From contig CAIPDV010000126.1 of assembly GCA_903863935.1 (NCBI GenBank), positions 1 through 41,834 of the forward strand: a DNA stretch of 41,834 bases. The letters run 5' to 3'. Each line of letters begins with the position of its first letter. The first letter of the stretch is position 1. The position numbers and the translations under genes are program-made. The DNA is from an uncultured Bacteroidota bacterium. Lineage in GTDB: Bacteria > Bacteroidota > Bacteroidia > JABEUT01. Shown one piece after another: positions 1-8,986 of the stretch. Below the pieces are notes generated by a model that worked only from the letters and a program-made list of their open reading frames with translations, made no database searches and was not told the origin of the DNA.

Positions 1-143
1 AGAAAGGAGGTTGTATTATCAAAATTTAAAATTGAGCCAGAATAAAAAATTTAACCTACATTTGAATTAACAAGAAACACTATCTAAGCATAAGTACAAT
101 TTAGTTTGAAGACATACATTCGCGGGTACGGGAGTAAGGTAGG

Positions 144-455
144 TTATTGTCTTAAATTCCTATATTCATTTATTAGAAAGTTGAGAACATAAAGTCTACA
201 GTCTTTATGGAATCCTTTATTGGAATTATTTTCTTTAATCCAATCATCATTAATTTCTCTATTAGCCTCCCATGCAGCGGTAATTATATTTCGAGGAATT
301 GCTTTAGGGTCGTTGTTTATAGTTTTAAACCTAAATGAAAACGTTCCATTTTTTGGTTTGTAAAGCCAATCATAAAAGGTAAAATTACCATAGAGTTGTT
401 GTCCGCAGTTACTATATTTTGCTCTTAAAGTTTCATAAAATTCTATTCCATTCAT
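144..455 (-). CDS. Hypothetical protein, 103 aa
   Basis: I do not recognise this protein. It begins with an ATG (MNGIEFYETL) and is soluble by composition: aromatic-rich in the first third (YGNFTFYDWLYKP), then charged, with no signal peptide, membrane segment or obvious catalytic motif. Two cysteines are present, at about residues 17 and 86. It is AT-rich and reads in the same direction as the small membrane protein upstream, about 43 bases away, so the two could be co-transcribed. The window edge gives no further context. The reading frame is clean and not shadowed by a better gene, so I treat it as probably real. Confidence 0.55.
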   Translation of the reverse strand: MNGIEFYETLRAKYSNCGQQLYGNFTFYDWLYKPKNGTFSFRFKTINNDPKAIPRNIITAAWEANREINDDWIKENNSNKGFHKDCRLYVLNFLINEYRNLRQ

Positions 456-498
456 ATTTTGTAATTATTTGTAATTCATAGAGAGTAATTAATATGAA

Positions 499-981
499 CT
501 ATATTTTAAGTTTCGCCTTTTTAATTTCATTTTGAATATTAGTTAAGGTTTCTGTTGCTCCGAATATTTTATATTTTTCTTTATGACTCTTAATACGAAA
601 TGTCATACTGATATTATTAAGCGGAAGCCTCACTTCAAAATCTTTATTGCTTTTAATGACTTTTGGAATCGAAAGAAAACTACCTACCCCAATAACAAAA
701 CCAGCTATTGTATAGAAAATATTCGCATCTTCATTTGGCACATCCATATCTAATGCAATAGATGGCTTTACAAATCCTACAAAATTTGCATATGCACAAA
801 TCATTAGCCCTATTATTCCAATAATTACTAGTACAGGTATCGGTAATTTAGATTCAATAGTTCCATTATTTTTTAAATTTCCTAGAGAAACACTTATTAA
901 TTCTTTCTCATCTTTTTCTTTTAGTGTCAAAATATTATCTTTTATACTAATTAGTTGTCCTTGTTCAGTTTTTAATTCCAT
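499..981 (-). CDS. Small two-pass membrane protein, hypothetical, 160 aa
   Basis: I do not recognise the family. The protein has about 46 charged cytoplasmic-looking residues, then a hydrophobic segment (around residues 47-72, PIPVLVIIGIIGLMICAYAN), a short acidic loop (DMDVPNEDAN), a second hydrophobic segment (about 88-110, FYTIAGFVIGVGSFLSIP) and a basic C-terminal half. This predicts an inner-membrane hairpin with both termini on the same side. It lies just upstream of the 103-aa gene in the same direction and just downstream of paaZ, also in the same direction, but the AT-rich gaps suggest it is not part of a paaZ operon. Confidence 0.6.
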   Translation of the reverse strand: MELKTEQGQLISIKDNILTLKEKDEKELISVSLGNLKNNGTIESKLPIPVLVIIGIIGLMICAYANFVGFVKPSIALDMDVPNEDANIFYTIAGFVIGVGSFLSIPKVIKSNKDFEVRLPLNNISMTFRIKSHKEKYKIFGATETLTNIQNEIKKAKLKI

Positions 982-1034
982 TTTTTGATATTTGAGTTAT
1001 TTGTTAATTGAATTATTCTGCACATCAACCTCAT

Positions 1035-3077
1035 CTACGCCTCCTTCCTCGCCACAATCGTCAATATTGTAGCTAGCGCAACCGTTTCTCCGGTTTCATC
1101 ATGTACATCTACTTGCCATTTTACTATGCCCTGGGGGCGTTCGCCTTCTTTGTTTTCTTTGGCTGTTTTTTCCTTTACGGTGAGGCGTACCCCTAGTGTG
1201 GCTCCTACATAAACGGGTTTCACAAAGCGGCATTCATCCAGCCCGTAGTTGGCAAGTACGGGGCCTTTGCGCGGGTCAACAAATAATCCTGCTGCCATGG
1301 AGAGTACAAAATAACCATGCGCCACGCGGCTTGTAAACATAGTGCCTTCGAGGGATGTAACATCCATGTGGGCATAAAAATTATCTCCGCTAATGTTGGC
1401 AAAATTCACAATGTCGGCCTCGGTAACGGTGCGTTTGTGGGTTACTTCCGTTTCGCCAATCTGCAACTCATCAAAATATTTCCGGAAAGGGTGGGTGAGG
1501 GTGTGTATTTGTTCCGCTTTGGGTTGGTAAACATCGGTAATGTGCATAATCGTAGTCGGGTGGCCTTGTATAGCGGTGCGCTGCATATAGTGGAAAATGC
1601 CACGCATACCGCCCATTTCTTCGCCGCCACCTGCACGTCCTGGCCCGCCATGCACCAGATGGGGCAGTGGAGAGCCATGCCCTGTGCTTTCTCCAGCAGA
1701 CTTGGAATTAATTACAACCATACGTCCATGATAGGCGGCAGTTCCCAACACCATTTGGCGGGCAAAGGAATCATCTTCGGTAAATATCGAACCCACCAAA
1801 CTACCCTTGCCAAGCTTAGCAATAGCAATAGCATCGGCGGCGGTTTTGTAAGGCATAACGGTACTAACAGGCCCGAAAGCCTCCAGTTCATGCGGAGCCA
1901 TATTGTGGAGCGGGTCTTTGCTATATAGCAACATAGATGGGAAGAAGGAGCCTTTCTTTTTATCGGCTGCCATCACTTCGAAGTCATCGTAATTTCCAAA
2001 GACTGTTTCACAAGTTTTCTGCAACATTTTTACTTTTTCCATCACTTCTTTCACCTGTTCTTTTCCTGCGAGGGAGCCCATACGCACGCCTTCTTTTTGT
2101 GGGTCGCCCATAGCAATGGTTGCTAAGCGTTTCTTGAGTGCATCAATAACGGGTTCTGTAAGGTTATCGGGGACAATGGTACGTCGGATAGCGGTACATT
2201 TTTGTCCCGCTTTGGTGGTCATTTCCCTTGCGACTTCTTTTATAAAGAGGTTGAATATTTCACTTCCGGGGGTTGCATCAGGCCCAAGGATACAGCAGTT
2301 CAGGGAATCCGCTTCCATAGTAAAGCGGACCGAGTTATCTAAAATAGAAGCGTGAGATTTTAATTTTTTGCCTGTGGATGCGCTGCCGGTAAAGGTCACT
2401 ACATCCTGGCAAGTAAGGTGGTCGAGCAAATCTCCTGTGCTGCCACAAAGCAGTTGTAATGCGCCTTCGGGCAATATACCCGATGCAATAATTTCCTGCA
2501 CCATAATTTGGGTTAGGTATGATGTAATGGTAGCAGGCTTTACAATTGCAGGCATACCTGCCAATAGGTTCACAGCAATCTTTTCCAGCATTCCCCAGCA
2601 TGGAAAGTTGAATGCATTAATATGTACTGCCGTACCTTCCAACGGCACACAAATATGGTGCCCGATGAATGTCCCGTTTTTAGAAACTATTTCCGGTTTA
2701 CCATCCACAAAAAATGGTTCGTTTGGCAGTTCTCTTCTTCCTTTGCTTGCATAAACAAACAGGTTACCTATTCCACCCTCAATATCCACCCATGAATCAA
2801 CCTTGGTAGCACCTGTTGCGTATGATAGTTTATAGAACATATCTTTTTTAGCGGTCAGGTGCAACGCCAGTTTTTTCAGCATTAATGCCCTTTCATGGAA
2901 TGTCATTTTGCGGAGAAGAGGGCTTCCAACCATTCTTGCATAATCAAGCATGGCGGCATAGTCAATCCCCTTGGTGGTGGCTTCGGCAATCAGTTCTCCG
3001 TTTATAGCATTAAATAGCGGAACACCTTCTCCGGCGCCTTCCACCCATTTGCCTTGTACATAGTTAGCGAGTTTCAT
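1035..3077 (-). CDS. paaZ: Bifunctional oxepin-CoA ring-opening enzyme PaaZ (aldehyde dehydrogenase / MaoC-like hydratase)
   Basis: The 680-residue length and two-domain layout match PaaZ (E. coli protein 681 aa), which opens oxepin-CoA and oxidises the aldehyde product in aerobic phenylacetate degradation. The N-terminal aldehyde dehydrogenase domain (about 1-520) has [11 protein letters not shown], the general base in FTMEADSLN (Glu255) and the catalytic cysteine in GQKCTAIRR (Cys294). The C-terminal hot-dog hydratase domain (about 530-680) has [11 protein letters not shown], with Asp565 and His570 as expected hydratase residues. The start is the ATG of [11 protein letters not shown]. No other paa genes are in the window, so the ring-epoxidase genes must be elsewhere, or the enzyme serves another CoA-ester route. 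A possible -7 box lies about 50 bases upstream. Confidence 0.93.
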   Translation of the reverse strand: MKLANYVQGKWVEGAGEGVPLFNAINGELIAEATTKGIDYAAMLDYARMVGSPLLRKMTFHERALMLKKLALHLTAKKDMFYKLSYATGATKVDSWVDIEGGIGNLFVYASKGRRELPNEPFFVDGKPEIVSKNGTFIGHHICVPLEGTAVHINAFNFPCWGMLEKIAVNLLAGMPAIVKPATITSYLTQIMVQEIIASGILPEGALQLLCGSTGDLLDHLTCQDVVTFTGSASTGKKLKSHASILDNSVRFTMEADSLNCCILGPDATPGSEIFNLFIKEVAREMTTKAGQKCTAIRRTIVPDNLTEPVIDALKKRLATIAMGDPQKEGVRMGSLAGKEQVKEVMEKVKMLQKTCETVFGNYDDFEVMAADKKKGSFFPSMLLYSKDPLHNMAPHELEAFGPVSTVMPYKTAADAIAIAKLGKGSLVGSIFTEDDSFARQMVLGTAAYHGRMVVINSKSAGESTGHGSPLPHLVHGGPGRAGGGEEMGGMRGIFHYMQRTAIQGHPTTIMHITDVYQPKAEQIHTLTHPFRKYFDELQIGETEVTHKRTVTEADIVNFANISGDNFYAHMDVTSLEGTMFTSRVAHGYFVLSMAAGLFVDPRKGPVLANYGLDECRFVKPVYVGATLGVRLTVKEKTAKENKEGERPQGIVKWQVDVHDETGETVALATILTIVARKEA

Positions 3078-3129
3078 ATTTTATTATTTAGTGAATAGTT
3101 GATAATGAATAGTGAATAGTATAGCAGAG

Positions 3130-3137
3130 CAAATGTA
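3130..3137 (-). promoter_or_regulatory. Candidate -7 box upstream of paaZ
   Basis: On the minus strand this reads TACATTTG, a full match to the Bacteroidota -7 consensus TAnnTTTG. It lies 52 bases before the paaZ ATG. I see no good -33 TTTG at the usual spacing, where an (ACTAAAAC) repeat sits instead. Confidence 0.45.
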
Positions 3138-3150
3138 AGGGAATTATGCC

Positions 3151-3182
3151 ACTAAAACACTAAAACACTAAAACACTAAAAA
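3151..3182. repeat. Four tandem copies of an 8-base repeat (ACTAAAAC)
   Basis: Four head-to-tail copies of ACTAAAAC lie between the divergent paaZ and the 107-aa membrane gene, the last copy ending in A instead of C. A complementary GTGTTTTAGT occurs at 3220-3229, so the region can fold back on itself around a CCCAC/GTGGG inner stem. It may be a slippage-prone spacer or a transcription-related hairpin. Confidence 0.6.
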
Positions 3183-3302
3183 AATACCCACCAACTATTT
3201 TGTGGGCTTTAGTGATTCTGTGTTTTAGTAGCAAACATGGAAAGAGATGTTTTGTACATTTACACTTTCAACTGACAATTCTTAACGCCTAATCTTTAAA
3301 TC

Positions 3303-3626
3303 ATGTACGATCTATTTTTACGAAAACTCAAAACCATTATAGGGTTAGTAGGGTTCTTTTACTTTGCTGCCCCTATTTTATTCCGATTCCTTATAGGAAA
3401 AACCGATCCGGGAAAAGTTCCTACTATAGTCGAGCGTTTTTTTGCATTGGGTATTTTTCACCCTATTATGGAGCAGTATGATATTGCATTGCACAAAAAC
3501 AGTGCTATGTACTGGCTTGCCTTTTACGTAACGCTTACCCTTATATATATGGGATCATGCGTACTTGTTTTTTTTGTACTGAAAATGATCTACCTCCTCT
3601 ATAAAAAAGTGACCGGAAAGGTTTAA
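3303..3626 (+). CDS. Small membrane protein, hypothetical, 107 aa
   Basis: The family is not recognised. Two hydrophobic segments are evident: about residues 11-30 (TIIGLVGFFYFAAPILFRFL) and about 69-97 (YWLAFYVTLTLIYMGSCVLV and onward), separated by a loop of about 40 residues containing FFALGIFHP and a histidine/glutamate-rich stretch. The C-terminus is basic, so both ends are predicted to be cytoplasmic. The ATG start follows an AT-rich leader in the divergent intergenic region shared with paaZ. It is convergent with the lipoprotein gene that ends 24 bases downstream. Confidence 0.65.
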   Translation: MYDLFLRKLKTIIGLVGFFYFAAPILFRFLIGKTDPGKVPTIVERFFALGIFHPIMEQYDIALHKNSAMYWLAFYVTLTLIYMGSCVLVFFVLKMIYLLYKKVTGKV

Positions 3627-3649
3627 AAGTAATAGGTGAAGGAGTGGAC

Positions 3650-5092
3650 CTATTTTAATCCATCATTGCCATAATCTCCCAGTTTTTTCTTGGCAAGGTT
3701 AAGTTCAATAATATAAAAAGGAACAACTGTTGCAGAATCAATTTGCAGCATACCCTTAATATTAACGTATTTGCAATCCTCGGGGAAGGTTCCATTTAAG
3801 GAAAAAGAAACCTTATCGTTAAGTTTTTCCTTTTCTTCATAATCGTAATTTGACGAGGTGAGATATGCCGAAATATAATCATGATTGGTAAGGCTGTCTG
3901 TCACATCCATTCCTTTATCCGTAACTATAGAATTTATTTTAACCGACGACATATAACTGTCGGAAATAGCAGGGTGCCCAAGTTCTCCGGTAAAAGAAAA
4001 ATACCCTCTGTAATACTGAGTTGCCGTTAGTGTTTTGAAGTACATTTTGCCATTGGCTGAATCACCAGTCGTTAAAATCAAGGTGCCTTCTTCTCTTTTC
4101 TTTTCCTTTTCTTCCAACTCTTTTTTAGCGATAGCAATTGAATCAAAAGCATCTAACCCCGATTTTCTCCGGAAGTTGGCATAGTAAGTTTTTGCCTCCT
4201 GAACTTCTTTAGCATAGTCAAACAATGGCTTGTTGCCCGTTTCATAAACAACCTTAACCGGTGCTGCTTTACCAAACAGGAATTTATAGGTGGCATAATT
4301 TTTATCGGAAGGAAGTGAACCAAGGCCAGAAGAGCCCGGATACATTTTTGATAGCAGATCTATATTCTGCATTAAGGTATCAAGGTTATGAATCATTTTT
4401 TTACCATTTATAGCAAGCATTACAGTATTGTCGTTCTTTTTTTCAAAGTTAGAAACCGATACAATTTTTCCTGGCAACTGGTAACTTACACTTACATAAT
4501 AATCGCGGAGAAGCGAAGCCATATAGTAGTGCATCATGCTATAATAGACTCCTCCTTTGAAAGGATTTTTTTTAAACAAAGAAGAATAATCTTTTTTCAA
4601 TGTATCTTTCACAGGGACATTCATTTCAATTACGGTTTGCCCTAAATCGTTCTTATAAATGTGGATATTCGAATCAATGGATGCCATGCCACCGGTTGAT
4701 AAATTTTTAAAGTAAGCCGTGCCTTTAAAATAAACAGTATCTTCTCCAATCAGGTGAAAATCCACGTCCTTCCATGCTTCTACAGATTTGTTCGATAAAA
4801 TTTTACTTGCAAAGCCCAGCATAATATCATGGGGTGAAGGCATAACCGTATCCTCCGAACCAAATATGGAAGATAGTCCGCTCATGCTTTTGCTGTTATA
4901 GTTTCCGCCATAGGCCGTGGTTATCATTGCCACATCAAGACCTACTTTTTCTTCGAACACACATTTACCCGACAGGTCAGGATTAACAATGTAGGCAGTG
5001 CGGCTATTAATTCCGCATCCCGAGAAAAATAGTACACTTGCAGCCAATATGGAATAAAAAGATGCTTTATTAGTTAAGAAAATATTTTTCAT
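3650..5092 (-). CDS. Large putative lipoprotein, 480 aa
   Basis: The N-terminus has a signal peptide ending in a lipobox-like FFSGC (Cys near residue 26), so the protein is probably lipid-anchored in the periplasm or at the outer membrane. The rest has no motif I recognise: a mixed alpha/beta composition with a charged stretch at about residues 320-335 (KKELEEKEKKREEG) that could be a short coiled coil. The mature N-terminal part (NSRTAYIVNPDLSGKCVFEE) reads like the start of a beta-rich domain. The gene starts 6 bases after the alaS stop codon and so is likely translated from the same message as alaS, although a functional link is not evident. Confidence 0.7.
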   Translation of the reverse strand: MKNIFLTNKASFYSILAASVLFFSGCGINSRTAYIVNPDLSGKCVFEEKVGLDVAMITTAYGGNYNSKSMSGLSSIFGSEDTVMPSPHDIMLGFASKILSNKSVEAWKDVDFHLIGEDTVYFKGTAYFKNLSTGGMASIDSNIHIYKNDLGQTVIEMNVPVKDTLKKDYSSLFKKNPFKGGVYYSMMHYYMASLLRDYYVSVSYQLPGKIVSVSNFEKKNDNTVMLAINGKKMIHNLDTLMQNIDLLSKMYPGSSGLGSLPSDKNYATYKFLFGKAAPVKVVYETGNKPLFDYAKEVQEAKTYYANFRRKSGLDAFDSIAIAKKELEEKEKKREEGTLILTTGDSANGKMYFKTLTATQYYRGYFSFTGELGHPAISDSYMSSVKINSIVTDKGMDVTDSLTNHDYISAYLTSSNYDYEEKEKLNDKVSFSLNGTFPEDCKYVNIKGMLQIDSATVVPFYIIELNLAKKKLGDYGNDGLK

Positions 5093-5098
5093 TTTGTT

Positions 5099-7777
5099 TT
5101 ATTTTTTATCCACCCATTCTTTGGCCTTTGCAATAGCGTTAGTTATACCTTGAACATTCGTTCCACCGGCACTTGCATAAAATGGTTGTCCTCCACCGCC
5201 ACCCTGTATTTCCTTGCTGAATTCGCGAATAAGTGTTGAGGCATTCCATGCTTTTTCCTTTATCAAATTGTCTGACAATGCAAGGAATAAGTTAGCTTTT
5301 CCGTTTACTTCGGCACCGAGAATTAAAAAGAGATTAGGTATTTCGCTCTTCAGTTGGAAGCAAATATCTTTTGCAACATCGGCAGAGGTGATTTCAATTT
5401 TTTCTCCAATGAAAGTTACAGTTCCGAGTTCTTGTTTTTTATTCAGTAAAGCTGCTTTGATTCCTGCACCCTGTTCTTTAGAAAGCTTTTCTATTTGTTT
5501 GCCAAGATCAGCCGCTTGCAGTTGCATATCCTGGATAGCTTTTACAATATTTTTAGGGTTCTTCAGCGCAAGCGATGCCTGTTTCAATGTCTCAATTTGC
5601 TCCTGAATGTAGTTTTCAGCACCAAGTGCGGTAACCGCTTCTATTCTTCGTATGCCCGCCGAAAGCGCACTTTCCGATAATATTTTAAAGTAACCAATCT
5701 GTCCTGTAGCTTTTACATGGGTGCCACCGCAAAGTTCGATAGAGTAGTTTTTATCCATTGTAACCACACGAACCGTATCGCCGTATTTTTCCCCGAAAAG
5801 AGCCATAGCACCCAATTTTTTGGCTTCTTCAATGGGTAGTACCTGAGTGTTGCATGGGATATTCTCACGTATCTTTTGGTTTACTATACTTTCAATTTCA
5901 TGCAATTCTTCATCGCTCACTTTGGAGAAATGGGAGAAATCGAAACGCAAATAATCGGGGCTCACAAGTGAACCTCTTTGTTCCACATGTTTGCCAAGTA
6001 CCTTACGCAGTGCTGCATGGAGTAGGTGAGTGGCAGAGTGGTTATCAGCAGTATGTATCCGCCTTTGTGGATCAACGATTGCTGTGAATGTATCATTTAC
6101 ATTTTCCGGAAGTGAATCCGAAAAATGAATGATCAGGTTATTTTCTTTTTGGGTGTTTGTTATTTTTATGCGTTTATTATTTGATTCAAGAAAACCTGTA
6201 TCGCCCACCTGTCCGCCACTTTCCGCATAAAAAGGAGTTTTATCCAAAACAATTTGATATTGGTCCTTTCCTTTAGCGGTGGTTTTGCGGTATTTTACAA
6301 TCTTAGCCTGTTCGATCAAACTTTCGTACCCAGTATATTCGGTTTGTGATTGAGGAATAAGTTCAACCCAATCTTCAGTGGAAGTAGCTGTGGCCTTACG
6401 GGAACGGGTCTTTTGCTCCTCAAGGGCTTTATCAAAGCCTGCTTCGTCAATACTTAAATCATATCCTTTTGCTATTAGGGCTGTTAAGTCAGCAGGGAAA
6501 CCGAAGGTATCGTGCAGTTCAAAAACGCGCTCCCCATCCAGTATTTTTTTCTTTTCTGCTATTAATTCGTTGCAATACACTTCAATTCTTTTCAAGCCCT
6601 GTTCAAGGGTGCGCATAAATGCCTGTTCCTCTTCCTGAATTACTTTTTTAATAAGCTTATTTTGTTTTATCAATTCAGGGAATACTTCACCCATTTGTTT
6701 GGTGAGTATATCCACTAATTCATAAAGAAAGGGTTCTTTAAAACCTAATGTTTGGTATCCATATCTTACGGCCCTTCTTAAAATTCTTCTGATTACGTAA
6801 CCAGCTCCATTATTGGAGGGAATTTGCCCGTCGGCTATGCAGAAGGATATTGCCCTTATATGGTCGGCTATTACCCGCATTGCGATATTAACTTGTTCCT
6901 GATATATACTTCTCGATGGAATCTTTTCCGCATCTATTATTGAAGATGTGTCGGGAATATATTTTTTACCTGATAGTTTTTCAAGTTCCTTAATAATCGG
7001 CTGAAAAATATCCGTATCATATGTTGACTGCTTGCCTTGCAAAACCATAGAAAGCCTTTCAAAGCCCATTCCCGTATCTACATGCTGGGCAGGCAGTTTT
7101 TCAAGTTTGCCGTCTGCCTTGCGGTTGAACTCCATAAACACCAGGTTCCAGATTTCAATTACCTGTGGATTTCCGGTGTTAACTAAGGTTTTGCCATCAA
7201 TTTTTTTGCGGTCTTCTTCCGAGCGCATATCCACATGAACTTCCGAGCAAGGACCGCAAGGCCCGGTTTCCCCCATCTCCCAAAAATTATCCTTTTTATT
7301 TCCGTTAATTATACGCTCTTCATTCAGGTATTTAAGCCAGTAACTTTTAGCTTCGCTGTCAAATGCCAGATTCTCATTTTTATCCCCTTCAAAAACAGTA
7401 ACATAAAGGCGGTTTTTATCAATTTTATATACTTCCGTAAGCAGTTCCCATGCCCAATCAATGGCATCCTTTTTAAAGTAATCGCCGAAAGACCAGTTGC
7501 CCAGCATTTCGAACATGGTATGGTGGTAGGTATCTACACCAACCTCCTCTAAATCATTATGCTTGCCTGATACCCGCAGGCATTTTTGGGTGTCTGCAAT
7601 ACGTGGGCTTTGAGGCTTGCCATGCCCCAGAAACACATCCTTAAACTGGTTCATACCTGCATTGGTGAACATCAGGGTAGGATCATCCTTCAAAACAATT
7701 GGTGCAGAAGGCACTATCAGGTGCTGTTTTGATTCAAAAAATGAGAGAAAAAGAGAGCGTATTTCTGCCGACTTCAT
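5099..7777 (-). CDS. alaS: Alanyl-tRNA synthetase
   Basis: AlaRS charges tRNA-Ala with alanine and hydrolyses mischarged Ser/Gly-tRNA-Ala. The 892-residue length is normal. The class II catalytic core is at the N-terminus (MKSAEIRSLFLSFFESKQH, then APIVLKDDPTLMFTNAGMNQ), followed by the tRNA-recognition region. The editing domain carries the zinc-site histidines in HSATHLLHAAL and the cysteine/histidine pair in ELCGGTHVKATG. The C-terminal DHHA1 domain ends with the glycine-rich GGGGGQPFYASAGG. The ATG start gives the standard MKSAEIR beginning. It is divergent from the M23 peptidase gene, and the lipoprotein gene follows closely downstream. Confidence 0.98.
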   Translation of the reverse strand: MKSAEIRSLFLSFFESKQHLIVPSAPIVLKDDPTLMFTNAGMNQFKDVFLGHGKPQSPRIADTQKCLRVSGKHNDLEEVGVDTYHHTMFEMLGNWSFGDYFKKDAIDWAWELLTEVYKIDKNRLYVTVFEGDKNENLAFDSEAKSYWLKYLNEERIINGNKKDNFWEMGETGPCGPCSEVHVDMRSEEDRKKIDGKTLVNTGNPQVIEIWNLVFMEFNRKADGKLEKLPAQHVDTGMGFERLSMVLQGKQSTYDTDIFQPIIKELEKLSGKKYIPDTSSIIDAEKIPSRSIYQEQVNIAMRVIADHIRAISFCIADGQIPSNNGAGYVIRRILRRAVRYGYQTLGFKEPFLYELVDILTKQMGEVFPELIKQNKLIKKVIQEEEQAFMRTLEQGLKRIEVYCNELIAEKKKILDGERVFELHDTFGFPADLTALIAKGYDLSIDEAGFDKALEEQKTRSRKATATSTEDWVELIPQSQTEYTGYESLIEQAKIVKYRKTTAKGKDQYQIVLDKTPFYAESGGQVGDTGFLESNNKRIKITNTQKENNLIIHFSDSLPENVNDTFTAIVDPQRRIHTADNHSATHLLHAALRKVLGKHVEQRGSLVSPDYLRFDFSHFSKVSDEELHEIESIVNQKIRENIPCNTQVLPIEEAKKLGAMALFGEKYGDTVRVVTMDKNYSIELCGGTHVKATGQIGYFKILSESALSAGIRRIEAVTALGAENYIQEQIETLKQASLALKNPKNIVKAIQDMQLQAADLGKQIEKLSKEQGAGIKAALLNKKQELGTVTFIGEKIEITSADVAKDICFQLKSEIPNLFLILGAEVNGKANLFLALSDNLIKEKAWNASTLIREFSKEIQGGGGGQPFYASAGGTNVQGITNAIAKAKEWVDKK

Positions 7778-7807
7778 AAATTATTCTAATTTCCGGATAT
7801 GTTTTTT

Positions 7808-7815
7808 TATATTTG
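7808..7815 (+). promoter_or_regulatory. -7 box for the M23 peptidase gene
   Basis: TATATTTG matches the Bacteroidota TAnnTTTG element exactly, 51 bases before the chosen ATG. An upstream in-frame TTG at 7813 falls inside this box, so it cannot be the translation start. This decides for the ATG at 7867. On the other strand CAAAAGTA at 7841-7848 gives TACTTTTG, a candidate box for alaS. Confidence 0.6.
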
Positions 7816-7866
7816 CACTCCTTACAAAAAAAGAGTTGCTCAAAAGTAAGGCAATTTTGCAGACAG

Positions 7867-8838
7867 ATGGCTAAAATTAAATACATATTTAACCACAAGA
7901 CTCTTAGCTATGAAAAGGTGCATCACCGTTTCAGAGATAAGATGCGCAAGGTTTTGTCGTATGTATTAACCAGCGTTTTCTTTTCGTTTATAGTATTGGC
8001 TATTGGATTCAGCGTAATTGATTCACCTAAAGAGAAGAAACTGAAACGGGAAATAGCCCAGTTGAATTTGCAGTATGACCTGTTAAATAACCGTATGAGT
8101 GAAGTAAACCAAGTAGTTCAGGATATGGCTTCGCGGGATAATAATATTTACCGGGTAGTTCTGGATGCTGACCCAATACCAAGCAGCATACGTTCGGCAG
8201 GTTATGGAGGGGCGGACCGCTATAAAGACTTACAGGGCTACACAAGTTCGGATATTATGACTGAAACTTCCCGGAAAATGGATCAGCTTGTAAGGCAGAT
8301 TTATGTTCAGTCAAGGTCGTATGATGAAATTGAAAAGCTGGCTAAGAACAAAGAGAAAATGCTTGCCTGCATTCCTGCCATTCAGCCTATTGATAATAAA
8401 CAGTTAAAAGGAATCCTTTCCGGTTTCGGAATGCGTATTCATCCTATTTTTAAGGTGGAAAAAATGCATACAGGAATTGATTTTGCCGCTGTATTGGGCA
8501 CTCCGATTTACGCCACCGGCGACGGAGTTGTTGAAACTGCTGATAATTTAGAAAGAGGATATGGTAACCATGTGGTTATTAACCATGGTTTCGGTTATCA
8601 AACGTTATACGGACACATGAGCAGAATGGCAGTAACGGCCGGCCAAAAGGTGAAACGCGGCCAGTTAATAGGATACGTTGGTTCAACCGGTGAATCTACC
8701 GGTGATCACTTGCATTATGAGGTAATTAAAAATGGGGTAAAGATCAATCCGATCAATTACTTTTATAATGACTTAACTCCGGATGAGTTTAAACAAATTA
8801 TAAGTATTGCGTCACAACCTACCCAATCTCTCGATTAA
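7867..8838 (+). CDS. M23 family metallopeptidase, membrane-anchored, 323 aa
   Basis: This is a LytM/peptidase M23 protein of the kind that cuts peptidoglycan cross-links or regulates hydrolases during growth. From the chosen start (MAKIKYIFNHKTLSYEKV) it has a cytoplasmic tail, one membrane segment (about residues 30-52, VLTSVFFSFIVLAIGFSVID), a coiled coil (about 55-95) and a C-terminal LytM domain. The zinc-site motifs are intact: HTGIDFAA (HxxxD), YGHMSRM and GDHLHYEV (HxH). An N-terminal extension from an upstream TTG would overlap the promoter box, so I reject it. The gene is divergent from alaS and stands alone, with a 148-base gap before the polysaccharide kinase gene. Confidence 0.92.
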   Translation: MAKIKYIFNHKTLSYEKVHHRFRDKMRKVLSYVLTSVFFSFIVLAIGFSVIDSPKEKKLKREIAQLNLQYDLLNNRMSEVNQVVQDMASRDNNIYRVVLDADPIPSSIRSAGYGGADRYKDLQGYTSSDIMTETSRKMDQLVRQIYVQSRSYDEIEKLAKNKEKMLACIPAIQPIDNKQLKGILSGFGMRIHPIFKVEKMHTGIDFAAVLGTPIYATGDGVVETADNLERGYGNHVVINHGFGYQTLYGHMSRMAVTAGQKVKRGQLIGYVGSTGESTGDHLHYEVIKNGVKINPINYFYNDLTPDEFKQIISIASQPTQSLD

Positions 8839-8986
8839 TTGTATCTGTGTGATGAATATTTATAACGGAGAATTATTACCATATCTGAACAATTGATTTA
8901 AATATTTGAAAGATAATGCGCCTGTAAAAGGTGCTGGATAAAATATATAGAAAACAAAAGAATAAAAAAACGAACTGTAAAAACGA

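Noticed and set aside
1317-1928. A 203-codon plus-strand frame
   Set aside because: It is antisense to the well-supported paaZ gene and has no recognisable features.
3151-3182. Possible CRISPR-like array
   Set aside because: Units are 8 bases with no spacers, so this is a simple tandem repeat.
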